64,000 nucleotides of DNA from assembly GCA_052170555.1 (NCBI GenBank), contig JBQNAI010000007.1:1-64000 (forward strand), read 5' to 3'. This document shows, one piece after another, positions 1-8,219 of the stretch. Positions within the stretch are counted from its first letter, which is position 1, and each line of letters begins with the position of its first letter. The stretch comes from Scybalousia_A sp052170555 (lineage in GTDB: Bacteria > Bacteroidota > Bacteroidia > Bacteroidales > P3). Position numbers and translations under genes: made by a program. Below the pieces are notes generated by a model. It was not told the DNA's origin. It was given only the letters and a program-made list of their open reading frames with translations, and made no database searches.

Positions 1-2
1 CC

Positions 3-68
3 TGTGTCGTAGGATATGAAGCTAAAAAAGAAAAACAATCAAAAAAAATTATGATTGTCGCAAAATAA
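3..68 (+). CDS. C-terminal end of an unidentified gene entering from the left
   Basis: An open frame of 21 codons runs from the window edge to TAA at 66-68. It is lysine-rich and ends in IMIVAK. It stops just before a hairpin that separates it from the convergent rplS operon, which is where a real gene end would lie. The fragment is too short to assign, and it could be chance. Confidence 0.3.
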   Translation, partial: CVVGYEAKKEKQSKKIMIVAK

Positions 69-73
69 AAAAA

Positions 74-92
74 AGAGGTTATTTTTACCTCT
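74..92. terminator. Bidirectional terminator after rplS
   Basis: Arms AGAGGT and ACCTCT (74-79 and 87-92) are flanked by an A-run on the left and a T-run on the right. It can therefore end transcription of the minus-strand ribosomal operon and of the plus-strand gene entering from the left. Confidence 0.7.
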
Positions 93-132
93 CTTTTTTC
101 ATGTACCTCTCAATTCTGATACAATAAAATAC

Positions 133-492
133 TTATTTCTTAATAACTTTTTCTTTGATACGGGCACTCTTACCAGAAAGTTTCCGTAAATAATAGATTC
201 TTGCACGGCGCACAACACCATGTTTATTAACAACAATATGATCAATAAACGGGCTATTCATAGGGAAAATTCTTTCAACACCTATTCCATTAGATATTTT
301 CCTAAGAGTAAAGGTGTTATTTGCTTCTCCTTTATGTCCTTTCACTTGAATAACTATACCTTGGAATTGCTGGATACGTTCCTTATTTCCCTCACGAATT
401 TTATAAGCTACTGTAATAGTGTCGCCCGATTTAAATTTTGGAAACTCTTGCACTGGATTTTGACTTTCTATAAATTTCATTAAATCTTCCAT
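133..492 (-). CDS. rplS: 50S ribosomal protein L19
   Basis: L19 is a 23S rRNA-binding protein at the 30S/50S interface. The 119-residue product has the usual family length and signatures: the FKSGDTITVAYKI segment, the QFQGIVIQ strand, the IGVERIFP block and the RRARIYYLRKLSGKSARI tail. It is the last gene of the thrS-infC-rpmI-rplT-rplS series and starts 29 nt after the rplT stop. Two methionines lie close together at the N terminus (M1 and M5). The first is preferred because it gives normal length, but M5 is possible. A hairpin follows the gene. Confidence 0.96.
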   Translation of the reverse strand: MEDLMKFIESQNPVQEFPKFKSGDTITVAYKIREGNKERIQQFQGIVIQVKGHKGEANNTFTLRKISNGIGVERIFPMNSPFIDHIVVNKHGVVRRARIYYLRKLSGKSARIKEKVIKK

Positions 493-521
493 CTCTTATT
501 TCTTTTTAAAAGGTTTCACCA

Positions 522-869
522 CTATTTTTTTACTAATTTTACTACGGTTGTGAATGCTTTTGGATCGTTCATAGCAAGATCTGCAAGTACTTTTCTATTT
601 AGTGCTATATTATTTTTATGTAGTAATCCCATAAAAACAGAGTAAGATATTTCATTCTGACGACAAGCTGCATTTATACGATTAATCCATAAAGCACGGA
701 ATTCTCTTTTCTTTACTTTACGGTCTCTAAAAGCATAGGTCTGACCCTTTTCCCATTTGTTTTTTGCAACGGTCCAAACATTTTTACCTCTTCCCCAGTA
801 ACCTTTGGTGCGGTTAAGGATTTTCTTTCTACGCTGTCTTGAAGCAACAGCATTTACACTTCTTGGCAT
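522..869 (-). CDS. rplT: 50S ribosomal protein L20
   Basis: L20 is an early 50S assembly protein that binds 23S rRNA and in several bacteria represses its own operon. The 115-residue product matches the family along its length: a very basic N-terminal helix beginning MPRSVNAVASRQRRKK, the YWGRGKNVWTVAK segment, and the globular C-terminal domain with the RINAACRQNEISYS motif. The gene is 104 nt downstream of rpmI, an unusually wide gap for this operon, and the gap can fold into an H-type pseudoknot (see 891-970). No Shine-Dalgarno sequence is visible; the ATG follows an A-rich run. Confidence 0.97.
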   Translation of the reverse strand: MPRSVNAVASRQRRKKILNRTKGYWGRGKNVWTVAKNKWEKGQTYAFRDRKVKKREFRALWINRINAACRQNEISYSVFMGLLHKNNIALNRKVLADLAMNDPKAFTTVVKLVKK

Positions 870-890
870 TTTTTTTAATTTTTTTGTTTT

Positions 891-970
891 TTATATCAGC
901 GACAAACATATTTCGTACTTACTACTGATATAATGGTTAATAATTTTTTTTACCCAATGTACTTACGAAA
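891..970 (-). promoter_or_regulatory. Candidate L20 translational operator (pseudoknot) between rpmI and rplT
   Basis: Two interleaved perfect pairings are visible on the minus-strand transcript. TTTCGTA (970-964) can pair with TACGAAA (917-911), and TTATATCAG (933-925) can pair with CTGATATAA (899-891). The order a-b-a'-b' defines an H-type pseudoknot. It begins just after the rpmI stop and ends about 20 nt before the rplT ATG. In Escherichia coli L20 represses its operon by binding a pseudoknot, so the same role is inferred here. The pairing is seen; the function is not. Confidence 0.45.
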
Positions 971-973
971 TAA

Positions 974-1168
974 TTATCTTCCAAGCATCTCATTCAACAC
1001 TTTGGCGTCAGAATTTGATACCGTAGAGTAAGCACATAACACTCTTTTCCTTTTATTTGACTTTTTGGTCAAAATGTGTGAGTGATAAGCATGTCTCCTT
1101 TTCAATTTACCTGATGCAGTTACTGTAAACCTTTTCTTTACAGCGGATCTGGTTTTTGTCTTTGGCAT
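974..1168 (-). CDS. rpmI: 50S ribosomal protein L35
   Basis: A 64-residue, strongly basic protein of normal L35 length. It begins MPKTKTRSAVKKRFTVTASG and continues with the KLKRRHAYHSHIL and KSNKRKR segments typical of L35. It lies between infC (83 nt upstream) and rplT in the conserved IF3-L35-L20 order. It is a late-assembling 50S component, and its gene is normally co-regulated with infC and rplT. Confidence 0.96.
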   Translation of the reverse strand: MPKTKTRSAVKKRFTVTASGKLKRRHAYHSHILTKKSNKRKRVLCAYSTVSNSDAKVLNEMLGR

Positions 1169-1251
1169 TTTTTTTATCCTCTTTTTTGTTGTTAATAAAT
1201 TATTTATTTGTAAAAAACGTCTTTAACAACGTTTAATTATTATTTTTATTG

Positions 1252-1806
1252 TCATTTTTTCTTCGTTGGGGCAATTATCATCAACATCTTCTTACCCTCT
1301 AATTTTGGCATTTGTTCCGGTTTTCCAAACTCCAATAAAGCTTCTGCAAATTTCAAAAGTTTCTGCTCACCTTGTTCTTTATAAACTATAGTCCTTCCCT
1401 TAAAAAATACATCAACTTTAACTTTATTTCCTTCCAGTAGAAAGCGAATTGCATGTTTTAATTTAAAATCAAAGTCGTGGTCGTCCGTTTGAGGACCGAG
1501 TCTAATTTCTTTCACCGACATTTTAACGGATTTGGCTTTTTTTTCTTTTTCTTTTTTCTTTTGTTCATAAAGAAATTTTTGATAATTCATAACCTTGCAA
1601 ACAGGCGGATTGACACTAGGTGATATCTCTACTAGATCTAACCCTTGTTCGTTTGCAATAGCTAAAGCCTCTTTTAAACTGCAAATTTTTGGTTCAAAAC
1701 CCTCACCGACAACCCTCACAATCGGCTCTTTGATGTTCTCGTTAATCAAATGAGGAACTTCCTTTTTTATAGGACCCCTCCCACGAGATTGATTTGTTGT
1801 TTCTAT
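1252..1806 (-). CDS. infC: Translation initiation factor IF-3, probably starting at AUA
   Basis: IF-3 binds the 30S subunit, keeps the subunits apart and proofreads the start codon. The C-terminal domain contains VKEIRLGPQTDDHDFDFKLK and the linker is lysine-rich. The frame has an in-frame TAA at 1821-1819 and no ATG or GTG before residue LINENI. The only ordinary start, TTG at 1749, would begin the protein right at LINENI, the usual RINEQI position, with no normal N-terminal tail. A strong AAGGAGG (1820-1814) sits exactly 7 nt before ATA at 1806-1804. That start gives a 184-residue protein with the basic N-terminal tail typical of the phylum. Escherichia coli infC starts at AUU and is self-regulated through it, so the same logic is inferred here. 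Confidence 0.9.
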   Translation of the reverse strand: METTNQSRGRGPIKKEVPHLINENIKEPIVRVVGEGFEPKICSLKEALAIANEQGLDLVEISPSVNPPVCKVMNYQKFLYEQKKKEKEKKAKSVKMSVKEIRLGPQTDDHDFDFKLKHAIRFLLEGNKVKVDVFFKGRTIVYKEQGEQKLLKFAEALLEFGKPEQMPKLEGKKMLMIIAPTKKK

Positions 1807-1813
1807 AACTAGT

Positions 1814-1820
1814 CCTCCTT
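1814..1820 (-). promoter_or_regulatory. Ribosome binding site that fixes the AUA start of infC
   Basis: AAGGAGG overlaps an in-frame TAA (1821-1819) and lies 7 nt before ATA (1806-1804). It is one of the strongest Shine-Dalgarno sequences in the window. A second ATA at 1770-1768 follows a G-rich run and is the only rival start. Confidence 0.7.
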
Positions 1821-1848
1821 ATATTTAAAATTTATAAATCAATTAATT

Positions 1849-3783
1849 TTATTCTAATTCTTTTCTAACTTCCTCTTGTACTAATTGAGCAAACTCTTCT
1901 ATCTTCATTGCACCAATATCTCCCCTTAAATGTTCGCGAACAGAAACCATTCCATCTAATTCTTCTTTTTCACCGACGATAAGCATATAACGGATCTTTT
2001 TGACTTCAGCATCACGAATTTTCTTTCCTGTTTTTTCATTACGGTTGTCTATGTTCCCTCGCAAATCTGCCATATTTAAGTTATTGTAAACTCTTTGTGC
2101 ATATTGTTCATACTTTTCACTTATAGGGAGTATTATGTATTGATCAGGGGTAAGCCACAAAGGAAACTCTCCTGCTGTATGCTCTAATAGTACGGCGACG
2201 AAGCGTTCCATAGAACCGAAAGGGGCACGATGGATCATAACCGGACGGTGTTTCTGATTGTCTGCACCTATGTATTCCAAGTTGAAACGTTCGGGTAAAT
2301 TGTAGTCTACCTGAATTGTTCCCAGTTGCCAACTTCTACCTAAGGCATCTTTAACCATAAAGTCTAATTTAGGACCATAAAATGCAGCTTCTCCTGTCTC
2401 AGTTATTGTCTTTAACCCTTTTTCTGCCGCACTTTCAATGATAGCACGTTCAGCTTTGTCCCATATTTCGTCCGATCCAATATATTTCTCTGTATTTTTA
2501 GGATCTCGTAATGAAATTTGAGCTGTAAATTCGCTAAATTTGAGTGTTTTGAAGATGTAAAGAACAATGTCTATAACTTTACAAAACTCCTCCTTTATTT
2601 GATCTTGAGTGCAAAATATATGAGCATCGTCTTGAGTGAAAGAACGTACACGAGTCAATCCATGCAATTCTCCACTCATCTCATAACGGTAAACAGTTCC
2701 AAACTCTGCTAAACGATATGGTAAATCTTTATAAGACTTAGGCATCAAACGATATATTTCACAATGATGAGGACAGTTCATAGGTTTGAGCATATACTCT
2801 TCTCCTTCTTGTGGAGTATGAATAGGTTGAAAAGAATCTTTACCATATTTTTGAAAATGTCCTGAAGTTTTATAGAGATTAACATTACCAATATGAGGAG
2901 TCATAACCTGAACGTAACCATATTGTTTTTGTACCTTGGTTAGAAAATTTTCCAATCTTTTTCTTAATTCAGTCCCTTTTGGCAACCATAAAGGTAACCC
3001 TTGTCCGACATTTTGAGAGAAAGCAAACAGTTCCATCTCTTTACCTAATTTTCGGTGGTCTCTTTTTTTTGCCTCTTCCAACATAGATAGGTATTCATCT
3101 AACTCTTTCTTTTTTGGGAAAGAGATGGCATAAAGACGCGTCAATTGTTTATTACGTTCATTTCCTCTCCAATATGCACCAGCTAAGGAGGTAATCTTAA
3201 AAGCTTTGATAGGAGAAAAATCTACAAGATGAGGACCACGACACAGGTCAGTAAAATCACCGCTCTCGTAAAAAGTAATTTTCCCATCCTCCAAATCTCT
3301 TATTAGTTCTATCTTGTACTGCTCATTTTTTGCAGCAAAATAATTCAATGCATCGTTTTTACTTACTTCTTTACGAATAAGTTTTACCTTTTGTTTGACT
3401 ATTTCGGTCATTTTTTTCTCTATCTTAGGAAAATCTTCTTCCCTAAGCACATCTTCACCAAAATCTATATCATAGTAAAAACCTTTTTCAATTGCAGGAC
3501 CTATTCCGAATTTTGCATTGGGATAAATAGATTGTACTGCAGAAGCTAATAAGTGTGCAGAGGAATGCCAAAAGGTTCGTTTGCCTTCTTCATCATTCCA
3601 GGTATTAAATTTTAAGTTGCAATTCTCAGCTATAGGAGTAGATAAGTCCCTAACTTGTCCGTTTATAGTTACCGAAAGCACATTTCTTGCCAATCCTTCA
3701 CTGATAGACTTTGCAACGTCCAATGCAGTCGTACCTTCGTTGTACTGCCTTATGCTTCCATCCGGTAGAGTTATATTTATCAT
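1849..3783 (-). CDS. thrS: Threonyl-tRNA synthetase
   Basis: Class II synthetase charging tRNA-Thr. The 644-residue product shows the TGS domain (residues 1 to about 61), the editing/SAD domain around HSSAHLLASAVQ, the catalytic core with the MKPMNCPHHCEIY and RVRSFTQDDAHIF motifs, and a C-terminal anticodon-binding domain. The start is ATG at 3783, with GGAAGGAA upstream. An upstream TTG at 3810 adds residues without homology and is rejected. It is the first gene of the ribosomal/IF3 operon. A TACCTTTG promoter box lies about 65 nt upstream. Confidence 0.96.
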   Translation of the reverse strand: MINITLPDGSIRQYNEGTTALDVAKSISEGLARNVLSVTINGQVRDLSTPIAENCNLKFNTWNDEEGKRTFWHSSAHLLASAVQSIYPNAKFGIGPAIEKGFYYDIDFGEDVLREEDFPKIEKKMTEIVKQKVKLIRKEVSKNDALNYFAAKNEQYKIELIRDLEDGKITFYESGDFTDLCRGPHLVDFSPIKAFKITSLAGAYWRGNERNKQLTRLYAISFPKKKELDEYLSMLEEAKKRDHRKLGKEMELFAFSQNVGQGLPLWLPKGTELRKRLENFLTKVQKQYGYVQVMTPHIGNVNLYKTSGHFQKYGKDSFQPIHTPQEGEEYMLKPMNCPHHCEIYRLMPKSYKDLPYRLAEFGTVYRYEMSGELHGLTRVRSFTQDDAHIFCTQDQIKEEFCKVIDIVLYIFKTLKFSEFTAQISLRDPKNTEKYIGSDEIWDKAERAIIESAAEKGLKTITETGEAAFYGPKLDFMVKDALGRSWQLGTIQVDYNLPERFNLEYIGADNQKHRPVMIHRAPFGSMERFVAVLLEHTAGEFPLWLTPDQYIILPISEKYEQYAQRVYNNLNMADLRGNIDNRNEKTGKKIRDAEVKKIRYMLIVGEKEELDGMVSVREHLRGDIGAMKIEEFAQLVQEEVRKELE

Positions 3784-3848
3784 AACACAGATTCCTTCCA
3801 AATTTATCAATAATTAACTTCTATAAGAGAGAATTTTGAAATAATTTG

Positions 3849-3856
3849 CAAAGGTA
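3849..3856 (-). promoter_or_regulatory. -7 box for the thrS operon
   Basis: TACCTTTG followed by C on the minus strand matches the Bacteroidota TAnnTTTG -7 element. A clear TTTG -33 element at the usual spacing is not seen. It is placed correctly for a leader of about 60 nt before thrS. Confidence 0.6.
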
Positions 3857-4211
3857 CAATTTTTTTTTATTATTACGCTAAATATTTTATAAAAAATTAT
3901 AAAATTTTGATTTTAGATAGTTAAGTTTTAGCTGCCAATGGTATTGTTGTACAGAATTAAAAGTGAATCCCGTTTGCAAACACAGTATAGATCAAGAATT
4001 ATTCTATGTTCTAATTTTAATGTATTTGTATTTAGCGAAAAATATTTTCAATTGATTTTATATAATATTGTACTTTATCATTTGTGAATAGAAATGGAAT
4101 TAGCAAATAAATGTGATAATATATTTATTTGTAGAAAAAAAATTGTGACATGACATAAAAGTTTTTTGATTAGCAATAAATATTTTTTATTTCTTGAAAT
4201 TATTATTGTCC

Positions 4212-4299
4212 GGACGGATTAAAATAGATTTTTGGACGGTTTGAAAGCATACTTTGAACCGTCTAAAATATATTTTTAAACCGTCCAAAATAAAATATT
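4212..4299. repeat. 22-nt tandem array, family B (4 units)
   Basis: Cores begin at 4212, 4234, 4256 and 4278, an exact 22-nt step. They read GGACGG, GGACGG, GAACCG and AAACCG and sit between T-runs and A-runs, so each unit approximates the palindrome TTTRRAC-S-GTYYAAA plus a 7-nt A/T spacer. It lies in the gap between divergent thrS and the stress-protein gene, upstream of both promoters. The same family recurs at 32825. Confidence 0.75.
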
Positions 4300-4341
4300 T
4301 TGAAGTATTACTATATTTTTTCCACATTTTACTATATTTTT

Positions 4342-4372
4342 TTTGTAGATAAAATAAAAATAACTACATTTG
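4342..4372 (+). promoter_or_regulatory. Promoter of the universal stress protein operon
   Basis: TTTG (4342-4345), a 19-nt spacer, then TACATTTG (4365-4372) followed by C. Both boxes match the Bacteroidota primary-sigma consensus. Transcription would start about 30 nt before the ATG. Confidence 0.8.
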
Positions 4373-4411
4373 CAAAAAATAAAGTATTAACAATAAAAAA
4401 TATATTGCCGT

Positions 4412-5236
4412 ATGAACAAGGAAATATTAGTAGGTATTGATTTTTCCAATGCATCTCTTACAGCTTTGAGGCTGTCGGTGGATATAGCAAAACGAACAGA
4501 TAAGAATCTTATGCTGCTTTGGGTACAGACCTCCGAAAAGGATCCGGCGGAAGCAGAAGAAATTTTAAAAGATTTGTGTAAATCTTTTGAATCATCTGTG
4601 AATGGAATGTCTATTTCATACAGGATAACTGAAGGTAAAAGAGTGCATACTGCAATCAATAAAGTTGTAAAGGAAAGAAAGCCTTATTTACTGGTAATAG
4701 GTACTAATGGTAATAGCGGATTTGATGAGAGATTCGCGGGAGCTAATGCTTTTAAAACATTGAGTGACTGTCCTGTGCCGGTATTGTTATTAAGAGAAAA
4801 TTTTGACTTCAACAAACCGTTAGAGAACATAATCCTTCCTATAGATTCAACACCTGACACTCGTCAGAAGGTGCCTTGGACAATGGAGTTTGCAAGAATG
4901 TTCCCTAATACTTGTATAAGGGTACTGGGGCTTCAATCTTATTCTGGAGAAACCATTAGGGGAGAAGTTAAAAGTTATGTAGAAAGTGTAGAAAAGTGGC
5001 TTGCACAAAAAGGATTGAAATATACAGTGGAAATTAGGGAATCGGATAATTCTACATTGACAACATTGGATTATGCTAAAGAAGTTAATGCAGATTTGAT
5101 TGTAATTATGACAGAGCAAGAGAAAACTCTTAGCAATCTTTTCTTTTTAGGACCTTATGCACAGCAGATGATAAACCTTTCTCCTTATCCTGTCTTAACT
5201 ATTGCACCAAAAGAAATAAATGGAGCTGGTAGATAG
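4412..5236 (+). CDS. Tandem-domain universal stress protein (UspA family)
   Basis: Cytoplasmic stress-associated protein of 274 residues made of two Usp domains (about 1-135 and 140-270). Domain 1 begins EILVGIDFSNAS and carries a GTNGNSGFDERFAGA loop close to the G-2x-G-9x-G nucleotide-binding pattern, with Ala where Ser/Thr is usual. Domain 2 ends NLSPYPVLTIAP but lacks that loop, so only the first domain may bind ATP. A strong promoter precedes it. A SPOR-like exported protein and an M20 peptidase follow on the same strand. Its exact role cannot be read from sequence. Confidence 0.9.
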   Translation: MNKEILVGIDFSNASLTALRLSVDIAKRTDKNLMLLWVQTSEKDPAEAEEILKDLCKSFESSVNGMSISYRITEGKRVHTAINKVVKERKPYLLVIGTNGNSGFDERFAGANAFKTLSDCPVPVLLLRENFDFNKPLENIILPIDSTPDTRQKVPWTMEFARMFPNTCIRVLGLQSYSGETIRGEVKSYVESVEKWLAQKGLKYTVEIRESDNSTLTTLDYAKEVNADLIVIMTEQEKTLSNLFFLGPYAQQMINLSPYPVLTIAPKEINGAGR

Positions 5237-5285
5237 CTATGTGTCTAATAAAAAAAAGGAAAGAGTGAGTTAAATATGTTAATAG

Positions 5286-5741
5286 ATGAAGTATTTTGCG
5301 ATTTTGTTATCTGTTATCGGTAGTTGGTTATGTTTATTTGAGAATTGTGCTTATGCCCAGGTGGAGGTAATTGCTGATGGCAGGTTGCAAACTATACTGG
5401 AAAAGCATGTGGAATACAATCGCATGACAAAGACGATAAAAGGATTTAGAATAAAAGTAGCAACATTTACCGGAGAAGGAGCAAAGGATGAAGCTTTTTT
5501 ATTGAAGAACGAATTGTTAGGGATATTCACTCAAATAAGAACATATGTTATTTTTGATGAACCTTACTTTGTTGTGAAATTAGGAGATTTCCCTACGCGT
5601 TTGGATGCATATGTGGTACTTATGCAAATAAAATCGAAATTGCCCACCGCATTGATTATTCAAGATTACATCAATGCTCCCGTAATAAATGAAGATGATT
5701 TGACAACGCCTGATTATTTTGAACAAGAGTTAGAAAACTAA
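5286..5741 (+). CDS. Exported SPOR-like domain protein
   Basis: A 151-residue protein with a signal peptide (hydrophobic residues 3-22, likely cleavage after AYA, about residue 24). The mature part contains GFRIKVATFTGEGAKDEAF, a FDEPYFVVKLGDFPTRLDAYVVL block and a final hydrophobic strand. This beta-alpha-beta repeat is typical of Bacteroidota SPOR-like proteins; canonical SPOR domains bind denuded peptidoglycan. It lies 49 nt after the stress-protein gene and 17 nt before the dipeptidase gene, so the three are probably co-transcribed. The domain call rests on pattern, not on a search. Confidence 0.75.
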   Translation: MKYFAILLSVIGSWLCLFENCAYAQVEVIADGRLQTILEKHVEYNRMTKTIKGFRIKVATFTGEGAKDEAFLLKNELLGIFTQIRTYVIFDEPYFVVKLGDFPTRLDAYVVLMQIKSKLPTALIIQDYINAPVINEDDLTTPDYFEQELEN

Positions 5742-5758
5742 ATAATAAATTAGAAAAA

Positions 5759-7129
5759 ATGAATATTAAATCTTACATTTTAGAGAATAAAGATAGATTT
5801 TTGGAAGAGTTATTCTCTCTTATACGTATCCCCTCTATATCTTCGCAGTCTGAACATAAGTCAGACATGATAAGATGTGCAAATCTTTGGAAAGAATTGA
5901 TGCTTCAAGCTGGTGTAGATACATGTCAGATTATGGAGACCGAAGGTAATCCGGTCGTTTATGCTGAACGAAAAATCGATGATAAGTATCCAACAGTTTT
6001 GGTTTATGGTCATTATGATGTTATGCCAATTGATCCCATTGAAGAGTGGAAAACAGATCCGTTTGAGCCTATCATGAAAGATGAAATAATTTGGGGGCGT
6101 GGTGCTGACGATGATAAAGGACAGAGTTTTATGCAAGCCAAAGCTTTTGAGTATCTTAACAAAACCAATCAATTGAAATGTAATGTTAAGTTTATGCTTG
6201 AAGGAGAAGAGGAAATAGGTTCGTGTAGTCTTTATAAGTTTTGTCAAGACAATAAACAAATGTTACAAGCAGATGTTATAATTGTTTCCGATACGAGTAT
6301 GATAGGCACGGATACTCCGTCTATCACAGCTGGTCTGAGAGGACTTGGATACATAGAAGTTAAGGTTACTGGACCTAAGGCAGATTTACATTCCGGTATT
6401 TATGGAGGTGCGGTTGCTAATCCTATAAATATATTGTGTAGAATCATATCTCAGTTGCAAGATGTAACAACAAACAAGTGTACTGTGCCTGATTTTTATA
6501 AAGAAGTTGTGGAGTTGTCCCAACAAGAAAGAGAATTGATGGCAAAAGCTCCTTTTTCAAAGGAAGAGTATTTGAATATTATCGGTTCGCCCGACTTGTT
6601 TGGAGAACAAGGTTATTCTACAATAGAACGTACAGGTATAAGACCATCTTTTGATGTGTGCGGAATTTGGGGTGGTTATACGTCAGAGGGAGCAAAAACG
6701 ATAATACCATCCGTTGCACACGCTAAAATATCGTTTCGTTTGGTACCTGACCAAGATTTTAATGTAATTACTCAGAGAGTTGCTGACTATATTAGGGAAA
6801 TAGCCCCTAAATGTGTGAAAGTTGAAGTAACTCCTTTGCATGGAGGTTATGCATATGTTTCACCTTTGAATTTACCTTCATATCAGGCAGCAGAAAGAGC
6901 ATATATACGTACTTATGGCAAACAACCTATACCTACACGATCGGGAGGTAGTATTCCAATTGTCGCCGGATTTGAAAGAATTTTGGGGATTAAGTCAATA
7001 CTTATGGGTTTTGGGTTATCAAGTGATGCAATTCACTCTCCAAATGAAAATTATCCATTGAAACAATTCTTCAATGGGATAGAAACAATATCATACTTCT
7101 ATGAAGAGTATGCAAAGTTGATGCAGTGA
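5759..7129 (+). CDS. M20 family dipeptidase (carnosinase/DapE-like)
   Basis: Cytosolic di-zinc peptidase of 456 residues. Visible metal-site elements are GHYDVMP (H85, D87), the GRGADDDKG turn (D118), the LEGEEEIGS acidic pair (around E151-E152), and a C-terminal histidine in SSDAIHSPNE. A lid/dimerisation domain with DLHSGIYGG sits in the middle. Length and motif order match the Bacteroidota dipeptidases annotated in the ArgE/DapE/ACY1/CPG2 group. There is no signal peptide. A hairpin at 7197-7228 ends the transcript. Substrate preference cannot be stated. Confidence 0.92.
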   Translation: MNIKSYILENKDRFLEELFSLIRIPSISSQSEHKSDMIRCANLWKELMLQAGVDTCQIMETEGNPVVYAERKIDDKYPTVLVYGHYDVMPIDPIEEWKTDPFEPIMKDEIIWGRGADDDKGQSFMQAKAFEYLNKTNQLKCNVKFMLEGEEEIGSCSLYKFCQDNKQMLQADVIIVSDTSMIGTDTPSITAGLRGLGYIEVKVTGPKADLHSGIYGGAVANPINILCRIISQLQDVTTNKCTVPDFYKEVVELSQQERELMAKAPFSKEEYLNIIGSPDLFGEQGYSTIERTGIRPSFDVCGIWGGYTSEGAKTIIPSVAHAKISFRLVPDQDFNVITQRVADYIREIAPKCVKVEVTPLHGGYAYVSPLNLPSYQAAERAYIRTYGKQPIPTRSGGSIPIVAGFERILGIKSILMGFGLSSDAIHSPNENYPLKQFFNGIETISYFYEEYAKLMQ

Positions 7130-7196
7130 TAATCTTTTTTAGAGGGATATACAACATTGCGTTGTACAAATTATGATACAAATAGTTTATTATTAT

Positions 7197-7228
7197 ACGG
7201 AGTCGGAATAGTGTTATTCAGACTCTGT
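7197..7228. terminator. Bidirectional terminator between the M20 peptidase and RsmI-like genes
   Basis: ACGGAGTC (7197-7204) pairs with GACTCTGT (7221-7228) with one G-T pair, and inside it GAATA pairs with TATTC around a GTGT loop. It separates convergent genes. A smaller hairpin, TACAAC/GTTGTA, lies just upstream near 7150. Confidence 0.7.
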
Positions 7229-7232
7229 ATTC

Positions 7233-7937
7233 TTATTTGTAAATAAGAAAAATAGTATTTTTTTTGCCTATAATAAAATCTTTTTCTATTTTCCATTTGG
7301 CTACACTCTTGGTTATAATACTTTGAGAAGAGGAAGTTATATCAGTTGCGATGCATAATAAAGTTGCGTCGGATAGTATTTTAAGTATTGACTGTAACAT
7401 CTTATCATTGCGATAAGGTGTTTCTATAAATATTTGTGTTTGATTGTCTTTATAACATCTTTCTTCTATTTGTCGTAACCTTTTATCTCTATCACTATCT
7501 TTGACTGGGAGGTATCCTAAAAAAGCAAAATTTTGACCGTTGAAACCACTTGCCATTAATGACATGTAAATAGACGATGGTCCTGTTAATGGCACAATAT
7601 GTATATTTTGTTGTTGAGCTATGGCAACAATTTTGCTACCGGGGTCAGCAACACAAGGCAATCCTGCTTCTGACATAAGAAATATATCCCTTCCTTCATT
7701 TAGTGGTAGTAAATAATCCATCATCTCCATATTTGTTGTATGTTCGTTCAACACAAAGAAAGTTGAATGGTCGAAAGAAGAAAGGTAACCTATTTTTCGT
7801 AAAAATCTCCTTGCAGTTCTAAGTTCCTCAACAATAAAACAATCGCATGAAAGTATTTTTTCTATGCTGTTTTTAGGTAAACATTCTTGCCAGTCTACAT
7901 CGGATAGTAGTGTTGGAAATAAGTATAATGATGCCAT
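7233..7937 (-). CDS. RsmI-like SAM-dependent tetrapyrrole-methylase-fold methyltransferase
   Basis: A 234-residue protein with the SAM-binding loops of the COG0313/RsmI family: SEAGLPCVADPGSKIV, the LTGPSSIYMSLMASGF block and IFIETPYRNDKML. RsmI 2'-O-methylates C1402 of 16S rRNA. Bacteroidota often carry both RsmI and this shorter paralogue, so the rRNA target is uncertain and no gene symbol is given. It is transcribed alone from a TATTTTTG box just upstream and ends near the convergent terminator at 7197-7228. Confidence 0.85.
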   Translation of the reverse strand: MASLYLFPTLLSDVDWQECLPKNSIEKILSCDCFIVEELRTARRFLRKIGYLSSFDHSTFFVLNEHTTNMEMMDYLLPLNEGRDIFLMSEAGLPCVADPGSKIVAIAQQQNIHIVPLTGPSSIYMSLMASGFNGQNFAFLGYLPVKDSDRDKRLRQIEERCYKDNQTQIFIETPYRNDKMLQSILKILSDATLLCIATDITSSSQSIITKSVAKWKIEKDFIIGKKNTIFLIYK

Positions 7938-7967
7938 AGAGACTCAAGATTGAAAAATTTCACTTTG

Positions 7968-7975
7968 CAAAAATA
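7968..7975 (-). promoter_or_regulatory. -7 box for the RsmI-like gene
   Basis: TATTTTTG followed by C on the minus strand, about 31 nt before the ATG. No -33 match is seen. Confidence 0.5.
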
Positions 7976-8101
7976 CAAAAAATCCTTATAAACATTATTC
8001 TTTATGTGATTTTATATTTCATAAATAGTATGAAAATCGTTATATTGATAGTTGCTCATAACATTGTGAATATTATCAAAAATATAAAGTTTGTGTGAAA
8101 T

Positions 8102-8143
8102 AAAGTGAGACATTGGCAGGGTAAAGTGAGACATTAAAAAAAT
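8102..8143. repeat. 21-nt tandem array, family A (2 units)
   Basis: Two cores AAAGTGAGACATT begin at 8102 and 8123, exactly 21 nt apart. The array directly abuts the hairpin at 8144-8177. It lies between two same-strand genes, after the large M16 protease gene. Confidence 0.7.
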
Positions 8144-8177
8144 GAGATGGCATCTCATAATATTAAGATGCCATCTC
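8144..8177 (-). terminator. Terminator of the large M16 protease gene
   Basis: Perfect 12-bp arms (8144-8155 and 8166-8177) with a 10-nt loop. On the minus strand the hairpin is followed by a T-run (ATTTTTTTAA), a classical intrinsic terminator 42 nt beyond the stop codon. Confidence 0.85.
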
Positions 8178-8219
8178 AATGAAATTAATAATTATATCGT
8201 TTTAGAATTTATGAAATTA

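Noticed and set aside
1747..1749. TTG as the start codon of infC
   Set aside because: It lacks a Shine-Dalgarno at proper distance and would remove the N-terminal tail. The AUA at 1806 with AAGGAGG fits better, though TTG cannot be fully excluded.
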